DNA of 64,000 nt from Metaphire vulgaris (lineage: Eukaryota > Annelida > Clitellata > Crassiclitellata > Megascolecidae). The stretch lies in contig CM030832.1 in NCBI GenBank assembly GCA_018105865.1, forward strand, positions 24,117,782-24,181,781, in the 5' to 3' direction. Positions 46,554 to 57,010 of the stretch are shown piece by piece; within the stretch, counting starts at the first letter, position 1; the number at the start of each line of letters is the position of its first letter. The notes under the pieces were generated by a model. That model did no database searches. It worked only from the letters and a program-made list of their open reading frames with translations, and had not been told where the DNA came from. Made by a program: the position numbers and the translations under genes.

Positions 46554-46798
46554 TCGCGCGTGCAGCAAAGGACAGAACTGCGAGGATTTCTGGATTGGCA
46601 TTGAGAAACTAAACGGAAGCCACTGGAAAACTTCTCAAGACTTCGTAATTGAGACTAGCCGTCAATGTCAACAGTGGGCCAACGGTTTTCCAATAGAGAC
46701 AGAAGGAAATTGCGTTATCTTGAGTCTTAGAGGTTACAGGCGCAGAGGCGTCTGGAAAAACACCAATTGCACCAGAAAATTGAAATACGTCTGCATCA
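46554..46798 (+). CDS. Lectin gene B, exon 3 (second half of CTLD1)
   Basis: GTTATAG acceptor, A|GTAAGT donor, 245 nt. Encodes CSKGQNCEDFWIGIEKLNGS, CQQWANGFPIETEGNC, GVWKNTNC and KYVCI. Against units A and C the scaffold (FWIGI, C.QWA..FP, GNCV, WKN.NC) is fixed while the residues between differ a great deal. Confidence 0.9.
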
Positions 46799-47154
46799 GT
46801 AAGTCTGTCGCTTTTACTAAATTGAACCAATTCAATGTTAAGCAAATGTCTGAACGTTATATGTCAATGTGTTATCATAATTGAAACGTCATTGGAAGAA
46901 GTCAATGTTGAAGTTTTATAGCAGGACTACAGGCCAAATCGCCTTAAGGTTCTCATGACTTGTGTTTTGAAGGCGTAATTTTCTGTGGATATTTCGCTGT
47001 TTAGGTTACATTTAAATATGACATCTATACATATGTAAATTTATTTAAATTAATGGGGATAAGAAATGACCGTTTAAATTATGGGATTCTGAATATGAAG
47101 AACTGCTTTGTAGTGGAAACCCAGATAGTCTTAACCGCGATTACTGAAATGTAT

Positions 47155-47181
47155 TATTATTACTATTAGTATTAGTAGTAT

Positions 47182-47219
<38 letters not shown>

Positions 47220-47238
47220 CAGTGTAGTAGTAGTAGTA

Positions 47239-47292
<54 letters not shown>
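47155..47292. repeat. (TAG)n microsatellite
   Basis: TAG trinucleotide run with a short interruption at 47219-47225, in lectin B intron 3. Confidence 0.93.
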
Positions 47293-47501
47293 TTCAATAA
47301 ACCGAAGTTGTGCAACGATCATTTCAAAGTGAGTCTGGGGCTGGAAGACGATGACGATTGAAAACAGCAACACCGTCTTTACTTTTATTTCAATGCTCTG
47401 CCAATAAAGACATTTTGAGTGTGTCTACAATGAACCAGCAGCATCAATTCCGTAATGCAGACTATTTCCCAGGAATTTGTATTCGGGGTATCCCATAATT
47501 G

Positions 47502-47787
47502 CAGGGGGTGTTAATGTCCAAAGTTGAACCTAGATTCCGTGGACCCAAAGGGGAATAGAATTGGGCAGGGGATGTTTGCTTGGTCAATGGGGAGAAGGAA
47601 AATACATGTAAATAATATGATTTCCGTTGTCATTTCTTCCGTTTTCATATGGTCAATTCTCATTTTTGTGGAGTCAGTTATAGCGGCTAAAGATTCAATT
47701 TCCAAAGGTGAATTCTCCGCCTTAGAATTTCAAATGAATAGTTTCAGTCTGTGTTGGTGATTTTGGTGATATCTAACACCACCCCTG
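47502..47787. mobile_element. 286-bp hAT-like MITE
   Basis: Termini CAGGGGGTGTTA and TAACACCACCCCTG are inverted. The flanking octamers CATAATTG and AGAATTTG match only partly. It lies in lectin B intron 3, between sequence conserved with unit A. Confidence 0.6.
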
Positions 47788-47972
47788 AGAATTTGTGTAG
47801 AGGCAGGGGGTCTGTCACAAACCGTGGGCTGTTAGCCCGCCCCCCGCAAGGGGTGAAGAAAAATCTCTGCCGTAATGAATCTGCCCTAATCATGCAGCAG
47901 GCCACAACGTGCTAAGTAGAAAGTTACAAGCAGCCGCTTCAATAACTTTCCCAACGATTGATTTGCTCGCAG

Positions 47973-48158
47973 CTTGCCCTAACGATTTTGAATACTTGCC
48001 TGAAATCAACGAATGTCTCTATTTCAATCGGAGGATGTCTAATTGGGACGTGGCTCGACTGACTTGTTCAAAATTCAAAAGAAGAGCACGGTTGCTGACA
48101 ATTCAAGATCCGATGAAACAGGCAGTAGTCAGATTATATGCGTGGAAACATTTGGCCA
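47973..48158 (+). CDS. Lectin gene B, exon 4 (first half of CTLD2)
   Basis: GCTCGCAG acceptor, A|GTAAGC donor, 186 nt. Encodes CPNDFEYLPEINECLYFNRR, SNWDVARLTCSKFKRRARLL and TIQDPMKQAVVRLY. It keeps the CTLD2 pattern of unit A at about two thirds of positions. Confidence 0.9.
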
Positions 48159-48159
48159 G

Positions 48160-48487
48160 TAAGCAATTTGAATTAGCCTCTAATTAATCTAGGCGGTTGC
48201 GTAATTTTTAATTTCTTAACGTTCCAAATATTCTTCATTGATTATTGTTCATTAATTTCATTGAATGTATTAAAATTGTCCTTCATCTCCTTTATACGTT
48301 GCAATAACGGAAGTTAAGTGCAGAAACAGTTAGTTGCTTACTTCAGGTGTCTGCAAGTAAAGCATTCGACTGTTCCAATGCATTGAACTATTCAAACATT
48401 CAGTGCCTACGAAGTAGGTATTATTTGATCCTCCGATTTCTCAATGTGATACTATTTTTGTGTGCTTGTATAAGTTTGATAACCCTA
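48160..48487. other. Lectin B intron 4, start
   Basis: Matches unit A intron 4 just after exon 4 (for example CATTGAA.TATTCAAACATTCA.TG). No other feature. Confidence 0.6.
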
Positions 48488-48763
48488 AAAAGTTCAGGTT
48501 ATTATTTCTGCAATGATGAGACCTTTTCTCCTCTTTTGCCCATTAAATGTCAGAATGTGGTGGTGATGACCTTTTTTTTCTTTGTCAGGTTGTTTTCCGT
48601 TGCAATAAGTGGTATTCCGTGAGATTTTATATATGTTTAATTATTTGTAAAAAATGAAATTGTTGGCGTCAATTTCTTTCAACCCCTCTCCCGTGTCAAC
48701 AACTGTCAAACTTCCGAACCCCTCCCCATTTGACTTGTTGGCTTAATTAATGGATAGCCCTAT
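48488..48763. mobile_element. 420-bp MITE family, 5'-truncated copy
   Basis: Shares GTTATTATTTCTGCAATGATGAGACC, GGTGGTGATGACC and GTCAACAACTGTCAAACTT with 28742-29161 and ends TTAATTAATGGATAGCCC. The left terminus is missing. Confidence 0.7.
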
Positions 48764-49353
48764 TTATAAAATTTATTCAACTCTTCTATCCCAATACTGC
48801 TTCCTCCATTCATATAAACACAGCAAGAAAGACTTTGCAACTGATGGCGATTTGAATTCTGTATTAGTTTCTCTGGAATTTACCTAAAAACAAATCAAAT
48901 ATAAACCCATGAGCAAAGAATATCGACAAGATAGGGTCACTAGAAGAAAAGACTCTTTGTGACCTTAAATACCACAGGATACACCATATGTAAAACCTAA
49001 TAATTCCAAATTATACTAGTAAATAAAAAGAACCAATCGGGTAACTAATTGCTCTTTTCAATTAGAACTAGATGGGGCAGCAATTTTGCCTATAATTTGA
49101 AAAAAATATGCAAAGTAATTAGCCTATAATAATAATAATATTTGCACCGGGCCTCCAAAATGTAAATCCGCCTCTGATAATAATAATAATTAATTATTAT
49201 TATACGTCTAGTTAATTAAATAATTTATTTATGATTAAGAAATAAATAATCCATCACTGTCATATGGTTCTACTTTTTCAGTGTACTGTAGATTTTCCAA
49301 ACTCTTTGTACTACCTGCCCGTTGAAAGTTGTAATTTGCTAATCAATGTTTAG
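48764..49353. other. Lectin B intron 4, remainder
   Basis: 48780-48900 resembles 21670-21800 of unit A (CAAGAAAGAC.TTGCAA). Otherwise A/T-rich with short AAT runs. The acceptor region GCTAATCAATGTTTAG at 49338-49353 is shared with unit A. Confidence 0.5.
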
Positions 49354-49637
49354 AACTATCACCAATCGAGTGTAACTACTATAGATGGAGAGATATGGGA
49401 AAACTAATATGGATGGGCGGACAGACTGCAGTTCCATATGAATGTAAAACTCCATACGTCTGGAAGCCAGTGGGAGCAGAACCGATACCTTTCTCCTACA
49501 CCAACTGGTTGCCCGGAATGCCTAATTGTGGCAACAATGTTGAACACTGCATCGCCCTTACCACTTCGCCAGTATTCGACTATCGATGGGAAGACCTTCC
49601 ATGCCATGATGAGTTCTGTTCTATCTGCGAATTCTAA
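49354..49637 (+). CDS. Lectin gene B, exon 5 (second half of CTLD2, stop)
   Basis: Enters in phase 1 and ends with TAA at 49635-49637. Encodes LIWMGGQTAVPYECKTPYVW, PFSYTNWLPGMPNC, EHCIALTT, YRWEDLPC and CSICEF. It is the C-terminal half of a CTLD, with MPN at the usual EPN/QPD position and WED in place of WND. A polyadenylation signal AATAAA lies at 49697-49702. Confidence 0.9.
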
Positions 49638-49696
49638 ATACAGTCTAAAGAACACGGCGAGCTCAAGTTTCAATTGAAAACGATTTGCTGCTGTGA

Positions 49697-49702
49697 AATA
49701 AA
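49697..49702 (+). terminator. Polyadenylation signal of lectin gene B
   Basis: AATAAA 60 bp after the stop codon, within the 3' flank conserved between units A and B (TGCTGTGAAATAA). Confidence 0.55.
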
Positions 49703-49749
49703 AAAATAGAAACCATGTTTTGCTATATTTAAAACATAATTTAATTTGG

Positions 49750-50687
49750 CCCATTATTATTGTGCACATGGCTACAATACGAGCGGCGGGAATGAGTTGA
49801 AATGGCCAACAGAATTATGTCCCAAAAATTCAAATTTCCATTACGATGTTGTTCATTCATTCATTCATCCATTCACTCGTTCGTTCGTTTCATTCAATTG
49901 TGAGACGCTGCTAGCAAGTGACATAACACTACGTAACAAAAAAATTTTTGTTTGTTCCTGGATTGATAGCTTGTTTTCCTAGTCCCTTATGCCTAAACTA
50001 ACTAGAAAACAGGTTTTGTTCCAAACTGAATTTGCTTTTGGGGTCAGGGCAATGATATTTTGAAATTCGTGTATTATAGAACACATTCTCGGTTCACATT
50101 CAAAGCTGAGCAGACATACTTATTATTCTGGAATATTGCAAGCTGTCCATAAGTTGTTAGATCTGAACAGAATTTTTTATATAACCTTCTGGAATCTTCT
50201 AGAACCCTGTTGCACTTTCTGGGAGCTTTCAGTTGCATCCATAGACTTTTAAGAGTACAGATTTCTTAAGCCAACGTACTAGTGTATCTTGTTAGATAAT
50301 AAGTTCAGCCATTCCTAATTTAAAAACTGCAGAAAAATTTAAAAAAAACAGTGCAGAATTAGTAAGGCCGTGCTGATAAATGCATTGGCTTGTTTTTTAG
50401 GGGACACGGTGTATATACCGTATCCTTCTTCAGGTGCTCTGTCCAAATACAAGTTCCATATTCCAGCGTCGCCACTCCTCTAAATACCGATTACAATAAT
50501 TAATTATATGAATAAGAGAAATTCATAAGCCTGTCAATGTCGGTTATTTAGCATGATCTATCTCGTTGGTAGGGTTGATATCCTCAATTCAATTACCAAC
50601 TTTGCAGCGACCAACTTTTGGAACAGTAACGTTATTACAAAAAGAGCATTGCGCTTCTGAAATGTTTGAAATGAATTTATTTTATAA
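49750..50687. other. Spacer between units B and C
   Basis: Begins with an (ATTC)n run near 49853-49900, as after unit A. The rest shows no supported gene. From about 50660 the sequence AATTTATTTTATAACTA is the left half of the site occupied by the next element. Confidence 0.5.
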
Positions 50688-50859
50688 CTAGCTGTTAACC
50701 TGTCGAAAATGACAGGAGAGAGTGGCTATCGCCTTTCCCTATTTATTGCAAAAATTCATATTATTACATATAAAAATTGTTAAATCTGAAAATGTAAAGT
50801 GAATGCGTATATTACCATTTCAAATTTTACCTACGTCGTCACTGAGTGATCTTGCCCCA

Positions 50860-51000
50860 CCCCCACCGCAGGGGGCTGCACACCACAACGGCGAGGGTGC
50901 GCCCACATTAAGGCTTACGGCCCCACACGGGGGAGCCACACCCCCAGTAGGGTCTAGTACCCAACACGGGTGTTGAGGCGCTTCCTTCCGTGTAATAGCC
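50860..51000. repeat. G+C-rich degenerate repeat, left block
   Basis: GGCCCCACACGGGGGAGCC and CACCCCCAGTAGGGTCTAG-like motifs. Related to 52110-52555 in the same element. Confidence 0.55.
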
Positions 51001-51014
51001 TCCTGTAGGCCTAC

Positions 51015-51380
51015 CTAATCCCAGAAAATCAAATTAGGAGATTTCAAACAATCCAAAACTCCGCGGCACGTCTCTTAAGTCGAACTCCAAAACGCTAGCA
51101 TATCACACCGATCCTTCATACCCTCCAATGACCACCAGTTCAAAAACGGATTATATTCAAGATAATTTCACTCGTAGAAGAATGCCTAAGACCTGAAGCT
51201 CCGGACTACCATATCAGGGACTGCAAACTACTAAGTGACATTGGCAGAAGCCGATCGATCAGCACGAGGTCTCTATCGACGCCAATACATCAGTACCTCG
51301 CACAAGAACCAAAATTGGAGAACGCTCCTTTCGATTATATGGCCCAGCAACCTGGAACTCGTTACCGCTGTCGTATAAAT
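51015..51380 (+). mobile_element. L2/CR1-like LINE 3' fragment inside the Helitron-like element
   Basis: Encodes IQNSAARLLSRTPKR, HITPILHTLQ, PPVQKRIIFKI and SRSISTRSLST, then FDYMAQQPGTRYR-like remnants of the RT C-terminus, with stops. Confidence 0.75.
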
Positions 51381-51384
51381 TTAT

Positions 51385-52110
51385 TTCCCCAAATAATTAT
51401 TTCCTGGTCAAATTTTGATTGGTCGGGAAATAGCCTGTCAATCAAGATTAGAACCGCCCTACAGTAGCAAAAACTACTATATTGTTTTTTCTACTTGGGA
51501 ATTCTTTGCAGACAACCAATCTTTGAAGCAATTATAAAGGTGGAGCCATGAGGCACAGCACGTGTGACGTCACAGGTTTGGTTAGTCACGCGACGTTTGG
51601 TGTTATTTTTCCGCCAACAGTAGGTTATATAGTTATGTGTAGGGAATAGATTAATTACCGATGTCGTACAAATTTATTTCCTCCTAAAATTATTTCCTGG
51701 GCGGATCCTGCGGTTGCTAGAGAAATAAAATCATGCGACATACGTATAAATTTATTTTTGTATAAATTTTATTTCCGCCTTTCAAAATAACATCTAAAAT
51801 AGCTTTAATCATTTTAATGCATACAGTTGATAGCAAATAATACATTTATTCGCTACATATAACTATATAGCCTACTGTTGGTAGGGAAATAAAATTATAA
51901 CCGGCAATAAATTTATATCCTAGTCCACCTCTCTACCTAAACCTGTGTAGAGCTTTAGTTGGAAATGAAATCATATCCTGTTGGTAATAAATTTATTTCC
52001 CATCTATCTAATGTACACATAAGTACATAGCCTACTGTTGGTAGGGGAATAAAATTATAGCAGGTAATACAATTATTTCTAACATATAACTATCTAGCAT
52101 ACTGTTGGCC
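51385..52110. repeat. A/T-rich inverted and tandem repeat region
   Basis: AATAAATTTATTTCC and GGAAATAAAATTATA recur in both orientations. CCAACAGTAGGTTATATAG (51614-51632) is mirrored by CTATATAGCCTACTGTTGG (51863-51881) and repeated at 52031-52045. Confidence 0.75.
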
Positions 52111-52555
52111 CTACTGGGGCGCATCTTTCTGTCGGAGACCAAGCCCAAACCCCAAAGAAGGCCGTGGTCTCCACCGAGAGGCGCAGCCCCACGTGTGGGG
52201 CCGCAGGTCCTGCTGTGGGTTCAGCCCCATGTGAAACCGTAGGCCTTACCGGGGGCGCAGCTTTCCGTATCAGACCTAGCCCCAGCCACCCGAGGGGTCT
52301 TTATCCTCCACTGGAGGCACAGCCCCTCGGGGAGAAAAAGTCCCAGCCCTCCGTTGGAGGCCAAAGCCCCTTTGGGTCCGTAGGCAAAACATATGCCATA
52401 TGTAGAAAAGAGACCGTAGGTAATATTGGAGGACGCATCCCCCGAGGGAGACCAAATCCCAATAGAATCTTAGGCCCAAACCGTAGTCGTAGGTTCCACT
52501 ATGGTGTGCAGTCCCCTGTGGTGGGGGCAAGACCACCCAGCGAGCACATAGGAAA
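52110..52555. repeat. G+C-rich degenerate repeat, right block
   Basis: Repeated GGCGCAGCCCC, CCGTAGG and GGAGGC-type motifs in imperfect units. The 132-codon frame over it shows only this repetitiveness and is not called. Confidence 0.6.
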
Positions 52556-52696
52556 ATTTTAAAATAATAATCCACGCATTCACTTTATATTTTCAGATTT
52601 TAAAAATTGTTATATTTAATAATACGAACTTTTGCAATAAATCAATGAATGAGATAGCCACTCTCTTCCGTCATTTTTGATGGGTTAAATTGCAGA

Positions 52697-53130
52697 TCAA
52701 GAACGAAATTCTGTTTCAGGATGACATACGCTTATAGTCCCTTCGCAAACAGCATCATGTTAGGAGCATGAACTTGTTTTATAAATGACTTAATAGAAAT
52801 CTTTAAACTAAGCTCTTAAAGCGGCATTTCAACATTTGTACTGATAGAAGAAGCTATTTGAAAATCATTAACGAATTTGTATTAGCCGAAAGTTATAAGA
52901 AATGAATATTTAATAATACAGATAACAGCTGCAGCTGCAAATCAGCGGGAAAGAAGCTGCAAGGAGAACAATTGTAAGATCATTTGCAGATGCATATTTA
53001 AATACCTGTTACTTGGCGTGAAAAGACATTCGATTGTTCATTCGGCCTCAATCATCGTCAGCATTTGTGTTGCATTTCAGGTACCAAGACTCATAGCAAA
53101 GCTGTGGCAGTTACAGTGTTGATAATGCTT
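52697..53130 (+). promoter_or_regulatory. Conserved promoter block of lectin unit C
   Basis: Doubled E-box CAGCTGCAGCTG at 52926-52937 and TATTTAAATA at 52995-53004 (57 bp apart), then a TCGATTG initiator-like site near 53029 and the conserved ACCAAGACTCATAGCA. The first about 15 bases abut the inserted Helitron-like element, which may have removed or displaced upstream control sequence. Confidence 0.6.
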
Positions 53131-53509
53131 TCTACTATGCAAAATCGTACGAAGTTAAAATATTATAGAATTTTCTGAAGTAGCCTAGCACTATAATAAC
53201 TAGTTATGTTTAGTCGCAACTTCTACATGTTAAAAGCGCTAAAACCGATATGTGGGTTTTAAAATAGGTAATATATTCTTTGGATCCATACACCATAGAT
53301 GAGAATTTTGTTTTATTGATGATTTCTGGATGGGTTACTGGAACGAATTGAATCAGAACAAAAGTTCTGATCGCTTCGAAATCACACTGAAATTAATCAC
53401 TGTCTGAAGATCTGTCACTGTCTGAAACCGTGATAAAAAATACTGCGATCTATTAAAGTTGTGACCATATGTGTGCGGCAGACTGTCGTTCATTTTCACA
53501 GTTTAAGAG

Positions 53510-53840
53510 ACAAAAAGCGTTTATCCCAGTTGTCACCTCCACCGTGTAAGTTACTATAGAGTTTTATTTAAAAGTTTGGGATTTCGCTTGTTGGGGTCCG
53601 GTGTTATTCTCCGGCGTCAGACAAGCATGGACGCAGGTGACTTACGCCGTTAATTTGAAGTGGTTTGCCATTGCCTTCTCCCGACTCGCGCTTTTACTTC
53701 GCAGCTCAATGCTGCTACTCATTTTGCCCCCGCGCTCTAGCAAGTGAAGCTGAATCGACCTCAGGGGCTCCATCGGAACTAGATCCATGTTCCGTGAGCG
53801 TGCCTCTCTAAAGTTTTACGAATCTGCCATCAACCGCCTT
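53510..53840 (-). mobile_element. SINE-like element of unit C
   Basis: Almost identical to 30650-30990 in position, orientation and sequence. It was therefore present before units B and C separated. Confidence 0.7.
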
Positions 53841-54184
53841 TCTTGTATTTGTTTTGTTACCCAGGTTACAATGCAAATATCTTGCATTACGTACGGTGAT
53901 TTTGTTCTAATAATTATGCACTATAACATTTTCTGCAATAGGCTAAACATAGCCCTAATTTAAGTCTTTTCAGCAACATTTACAGTATTATATTTCATTT
54001 TATGACGCCTTGCAAACTTATCTTCACACAACTACCACATTATCCAAACACGCCCAGAAATCACTTTTTAGCCTATTTATTAATGACTTAGCCACCGAAA
54101 ATCTCGGCCTTTTCTTATAATATATAGTAAACAAGTTTATACAGTAACTTGTATTTTACGTTTCTTATACTTATAAATTTGCCC

Positions 54185-54325
54185 GTGATGAATAGTCCGG
54201 AAAAGAAGAGTCCGCAAATGAATAGTCGTCCTGATGAAAGGTCATGAGATGAATAGTCCTTGATGTAAATAGTAGGCGATGAACAGTCCTGAGATGAATA
54301 GTCCTGAGAAGAAAAGTCCGCATAC
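54185..54325. repeat. GATGAATAGTCC minisatellite, unit C
   Basis: Same 13-15 bp unit as 31320-31435 with about ten imperfect copies. Confidence 0.85.
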
Positions 54326-54329
54326 CGCC

Positions 54330-54978
54330 AATGGCTATTGAAGATGATTGATGCTTATGAAGCCATTCTAAACTCGTACAACGATATTTCGTATTCACGC
54401 GTACTTCACCTGGTCGACTTTATTATTTTAGAATAGTTAAACTGGCTTCGGGACATTTTATTATAAACGGGTATTAGGGATTACATAAATAGCTGCTCTG
54501 CCGATAACAATTAACTACGATTTGTTGTAGTTATTGGAACAAATCAGTGTCTGAACAGAAAACATCCATTCGAACAAATTTGAATCGCAAGAATATTGCA
54601 CGAAATTCTTTGCTCAGTAAGCATTAAATTTGAGATGATATTTGTAGCAGATGCCAGCAAGAACATTATGCCTGTTTTAAGAATATGTAAATCTTGCCTA
54701 AATGCCTATGACAATTTGAAAGTATATTTTCTGACCATTCTTACGTGAGTCCGTTACGTCAAACTTCGCATCTTCAAAATCATCGGAACAACCACCCCTT
54801 GTAATATTGCAGCGTAATCTTCAATTTCACTATCAAGCGAGAAACTACTGTTAGAACTCTTGTGTCATAGCCGATTAAATAGATCGATGATGGGTTTAAC
54901 ATTTGAAGACAATTTTCTTGCAGTTTTAAGTAATTGCCATGTGCAATATCATTTAGTTGTAGATTCAATTGGTGACAG
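54330..54978. other. Unit-conserved 5' flank of lectin C
   Basis: Collinear with 2490-2544 plus 2865-3457 of unit A, and lacks the SINE of unit A. It probably contains 5' UTR, but no splice site can be fixed. Confidence 0.6.
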
Positions 54979-55039
54979 ATGAAGTCGATCGTTGTGCTGC
55001 TGACTCTCTTCTCTTTCTACCAAGGGCTCTACGCCGGAA
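54979..55039 (+). CDS. Lectin gene C, exon 1 (signal peptide)
   Basis: First exon of the third tandem lectin gene. ATG context GGTGACAG as in units A and B. It encodes MKSIVVLLTLFSFYQGLYAG, a clear signal peptide, and ends in phase 1 at donor GTAAAG. The gene continues with exons at 55449 and 57011. Exons 4 and 5 (CTLD2) were not found up to the window end, where several kilobases of repeats intervene. They may lie further right, or CTLD2 may be lost. Exons 1-3 are all intact and are the closest relatives of gene B. Confidence 0.85.
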
Positions 55040-55448
55040 GTAAAGACTTTAATGCGATAAATTATTAGTTTTTCAATCTCTAACATTAATTTAGCTCCTT
55101 TAAAAGAATCGTGCAAAAATTTAAAAATACTTTCAATGTAGGAAAGGGTCGAAAGAAACCCAAAGGCAAAATAGTCCTAAATTAATTGCTTATTTATGTA
55201 ATATCTCCACCACAAATTTAGCTCCGACAAAGGCAACCGGACCACCATTTTACAAATCACTAGTTGTCAGATCCCATCTACTGTAAGTAGCTGTAGCCAC
55301 GACTCAATAAATGCCTAATACGACGGTGTTATATTATTACACGAAGCAGTATGCTGCTTTCATTTTGTTGTCATGATTATGTTTCCGAGTCAACACAATT
55401 TTTGGAATGCTGAACAAATGTTTATTTATTTATATTTATATTCATTAG

Positions 55449-55629
55449 GCGCCGGTTGTCTCAAGGGCTGGATTAGGTTTCGTGACACCGATCGCTGTTT
55501 CTACATCAGTCCTAGCGCTGACACCTACAGAAATGCACAGAAATATTGTGAGTCAATGAAATCGCAATTGGCTCCACCCATAACATGTAACGCACAAATT
55601 GACTTGAGAGCACTACTATCTACCCAACG
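55449..55629 (+). CDS. Lectin gene C, exon 2 (first half of CTLD1)
   Basis: TTCATTAG acceptor, CG|GTACGT donor, 181 nt. Contains GCLKGWIRFRDTDRCFYIS, YCESMKSQL and PPITCNAQIDLRALL. Confidence 0.9.
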
Positions 55630-55953
55630 GTACGTGTGTTTCCTTCGAAATACTTTGTTCATTATTATTGCAATTTCGTTGACACATTCTTATTATTTGC
55701 GCATTGGATTGCGCATTATTAGGTTTTCCTGCACATTCATGCATGTACATGATCACTTAATTGCGTTCTGTGAGGTTACAAAGATAATAATAACTTCAAT
55801 TGCGCCATTTTAGCGATGCTAAGCCGAGAGTACTAATTATCAGACTCATATAGTGATTTTTGTATTCATAAATGATATTCACTCAATATGCAGCTAACAA
55901 TTATTGCAAACAAAGTTGAGGAATTTCTCGCACTTGTGTGTATAAAGCGGCAT

Positions 55954-56808
55954 GGGGCTGTCCATTATGTCAACAATTTTGGCCAATTTTTGACCCCCTC
56001 CCCTTGTCCACAACTGTCAACTTTCAGTTACCTCCCATTAATTACGTCAAAAACTTTTGATCCCCCAAAGATCAATGGCAGGTCCCAATCTATAATATTA
56101 AGATCCTTGTTCTGTATGTCTGTTACCTTCAAGCGTTCTCATTGGTTGACGAAGAAGCGTTTGACGAAGCGCACGTTTAGCACGGTTTAGTCGAGTCATT
56201 GCAGCGTCAGAGGGGTGGGCGTGCGATCGACGTTGCTATTGGTAACAATTGTTCGTAGCGTGCGACGACGTTGCTATTGGTAACAATTGTTCGTAGCTTG
56301 AGGAAGTTGCACAATTTTAACGTACATTTTAACGTACACAAAAATACGTGTACAGCGTCACAAATGGTCACAGTTGCGTGATTTTAACGTACATAGGCCT
56401 AATTATTACGTGGCGCAGAGCTTGGCAAGGTGGCGATCATTGAAATGTTGTTCAGCATGAATTCAATGATTGGGTATTAGGTATAGGTATTGGATTAGTA
56501 TTATCCTGCACTGCGAGCGAAGCGAGCGCGAGCGAAGCGAGCATCTTTCTAGTAACAAGGTTATTATTTTTGCGGTGATGAACATTTTTTCTCTGTTTTG
56601 CTCATCGAGTGTCAAAATGAGGTGGTGATGACCTTTTCCCATGCTTTTGTCCATTGTAAAAAGTAGTATTCCACAAAATTTTCTATTTTTTGATTATTTG
56701 TAAAAAGTTAAATTGTTGACGTCAACTTCTCTTGACCCCCTGTCAACAACTGTCAAACTTGTTCAAAACTCCTCCCCCCCTAAATTGTTGACGTAGTTGA
56801 TGGACAGC
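55954..56808. mobile_element. 420-bp MITE family copy carrying a Helitron
   Basis: Termini GGGGCTGTCCATTA and TGATGGACAGC. Collinear with 28742-29161 except for a 464-bp insertion at 56089-56552. Unit B near 46300 (AAAGGCAACATATCAATC) keeps the empty site, with CAT on both sides here as a likely 3-bp duplication. Confidence 0.82.
56089..56552 (+). mobile_element. Non-autonomous Helitron, 464 bp
   Basis: Begins TCTATAATATTAAGATCCTT. It ends with a GCGAGCGAAGCGAGC-rich stretch and TTTCTAG, inserted between A (56088) and T (56553) without duplication. The uninterrupted MITE copy at 28742 provides the empty site. A 60-bp direct repeat (CGACGTTGCTATTGGTAACA twice) is inside. Confidence 0.88.
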
Positions 56809-57010
56809 CATATACAGTATCATCTTACCGATGGACAATGATTTTATGATGAAGCGATCAGAGAAATAAAGAGCATTTTGTAATAGTCGACTCATAGCCC
56901 TGCCTTTGTTAACGTTAAAGAACTTATTAGAACTTGGCGTAAAACTATTTATTCTGCACTAGACTTCAAAATAATTTAAACATTGAGATGCTGTGACTAA
57001 TATGTTGCAG

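Larger units (their letters stand above)
50688..52696 (-). mobile_element. Helitron-like 2.0 kb element with long inverted termini
   Basis: On the minus strand it begins TCTGCAATTTAACCC and ends CAGCTAG. It is inserted between A and T, with no target duplication. The empty site is seen in units A and B (CTTGATCTATAA on the minus strand near 1155 and 29820). Its 3' end has a hairpin CCTGTCATTTTCGACAGG before TTAACAGCTAG. Unusually, about 140 bp at the two ends are inverted copies of each other (50700-50835 and 52550-52690). Inside are a LINE fragment, an A/T-rich inverted array and two G+C-rich blocks. No Rep/helicase is encoded. Confidence 0.7.

Noticed and set aside
52164..52562. 132-codon open frame in the G+C-rich block
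   Set aside because: Follows the degenerate repeat unit only. No domain, and the block is internal to a mobile element.
50693..52688. piggyBac-type element with TTAA target at both ends of the 50688-52696 block
   Set aside because: TTAA is present beside both inverted termini. However, the empty sites in units A and B place the junction several bases further out, at an A/T dinucleotide with TC and CTAG ends.
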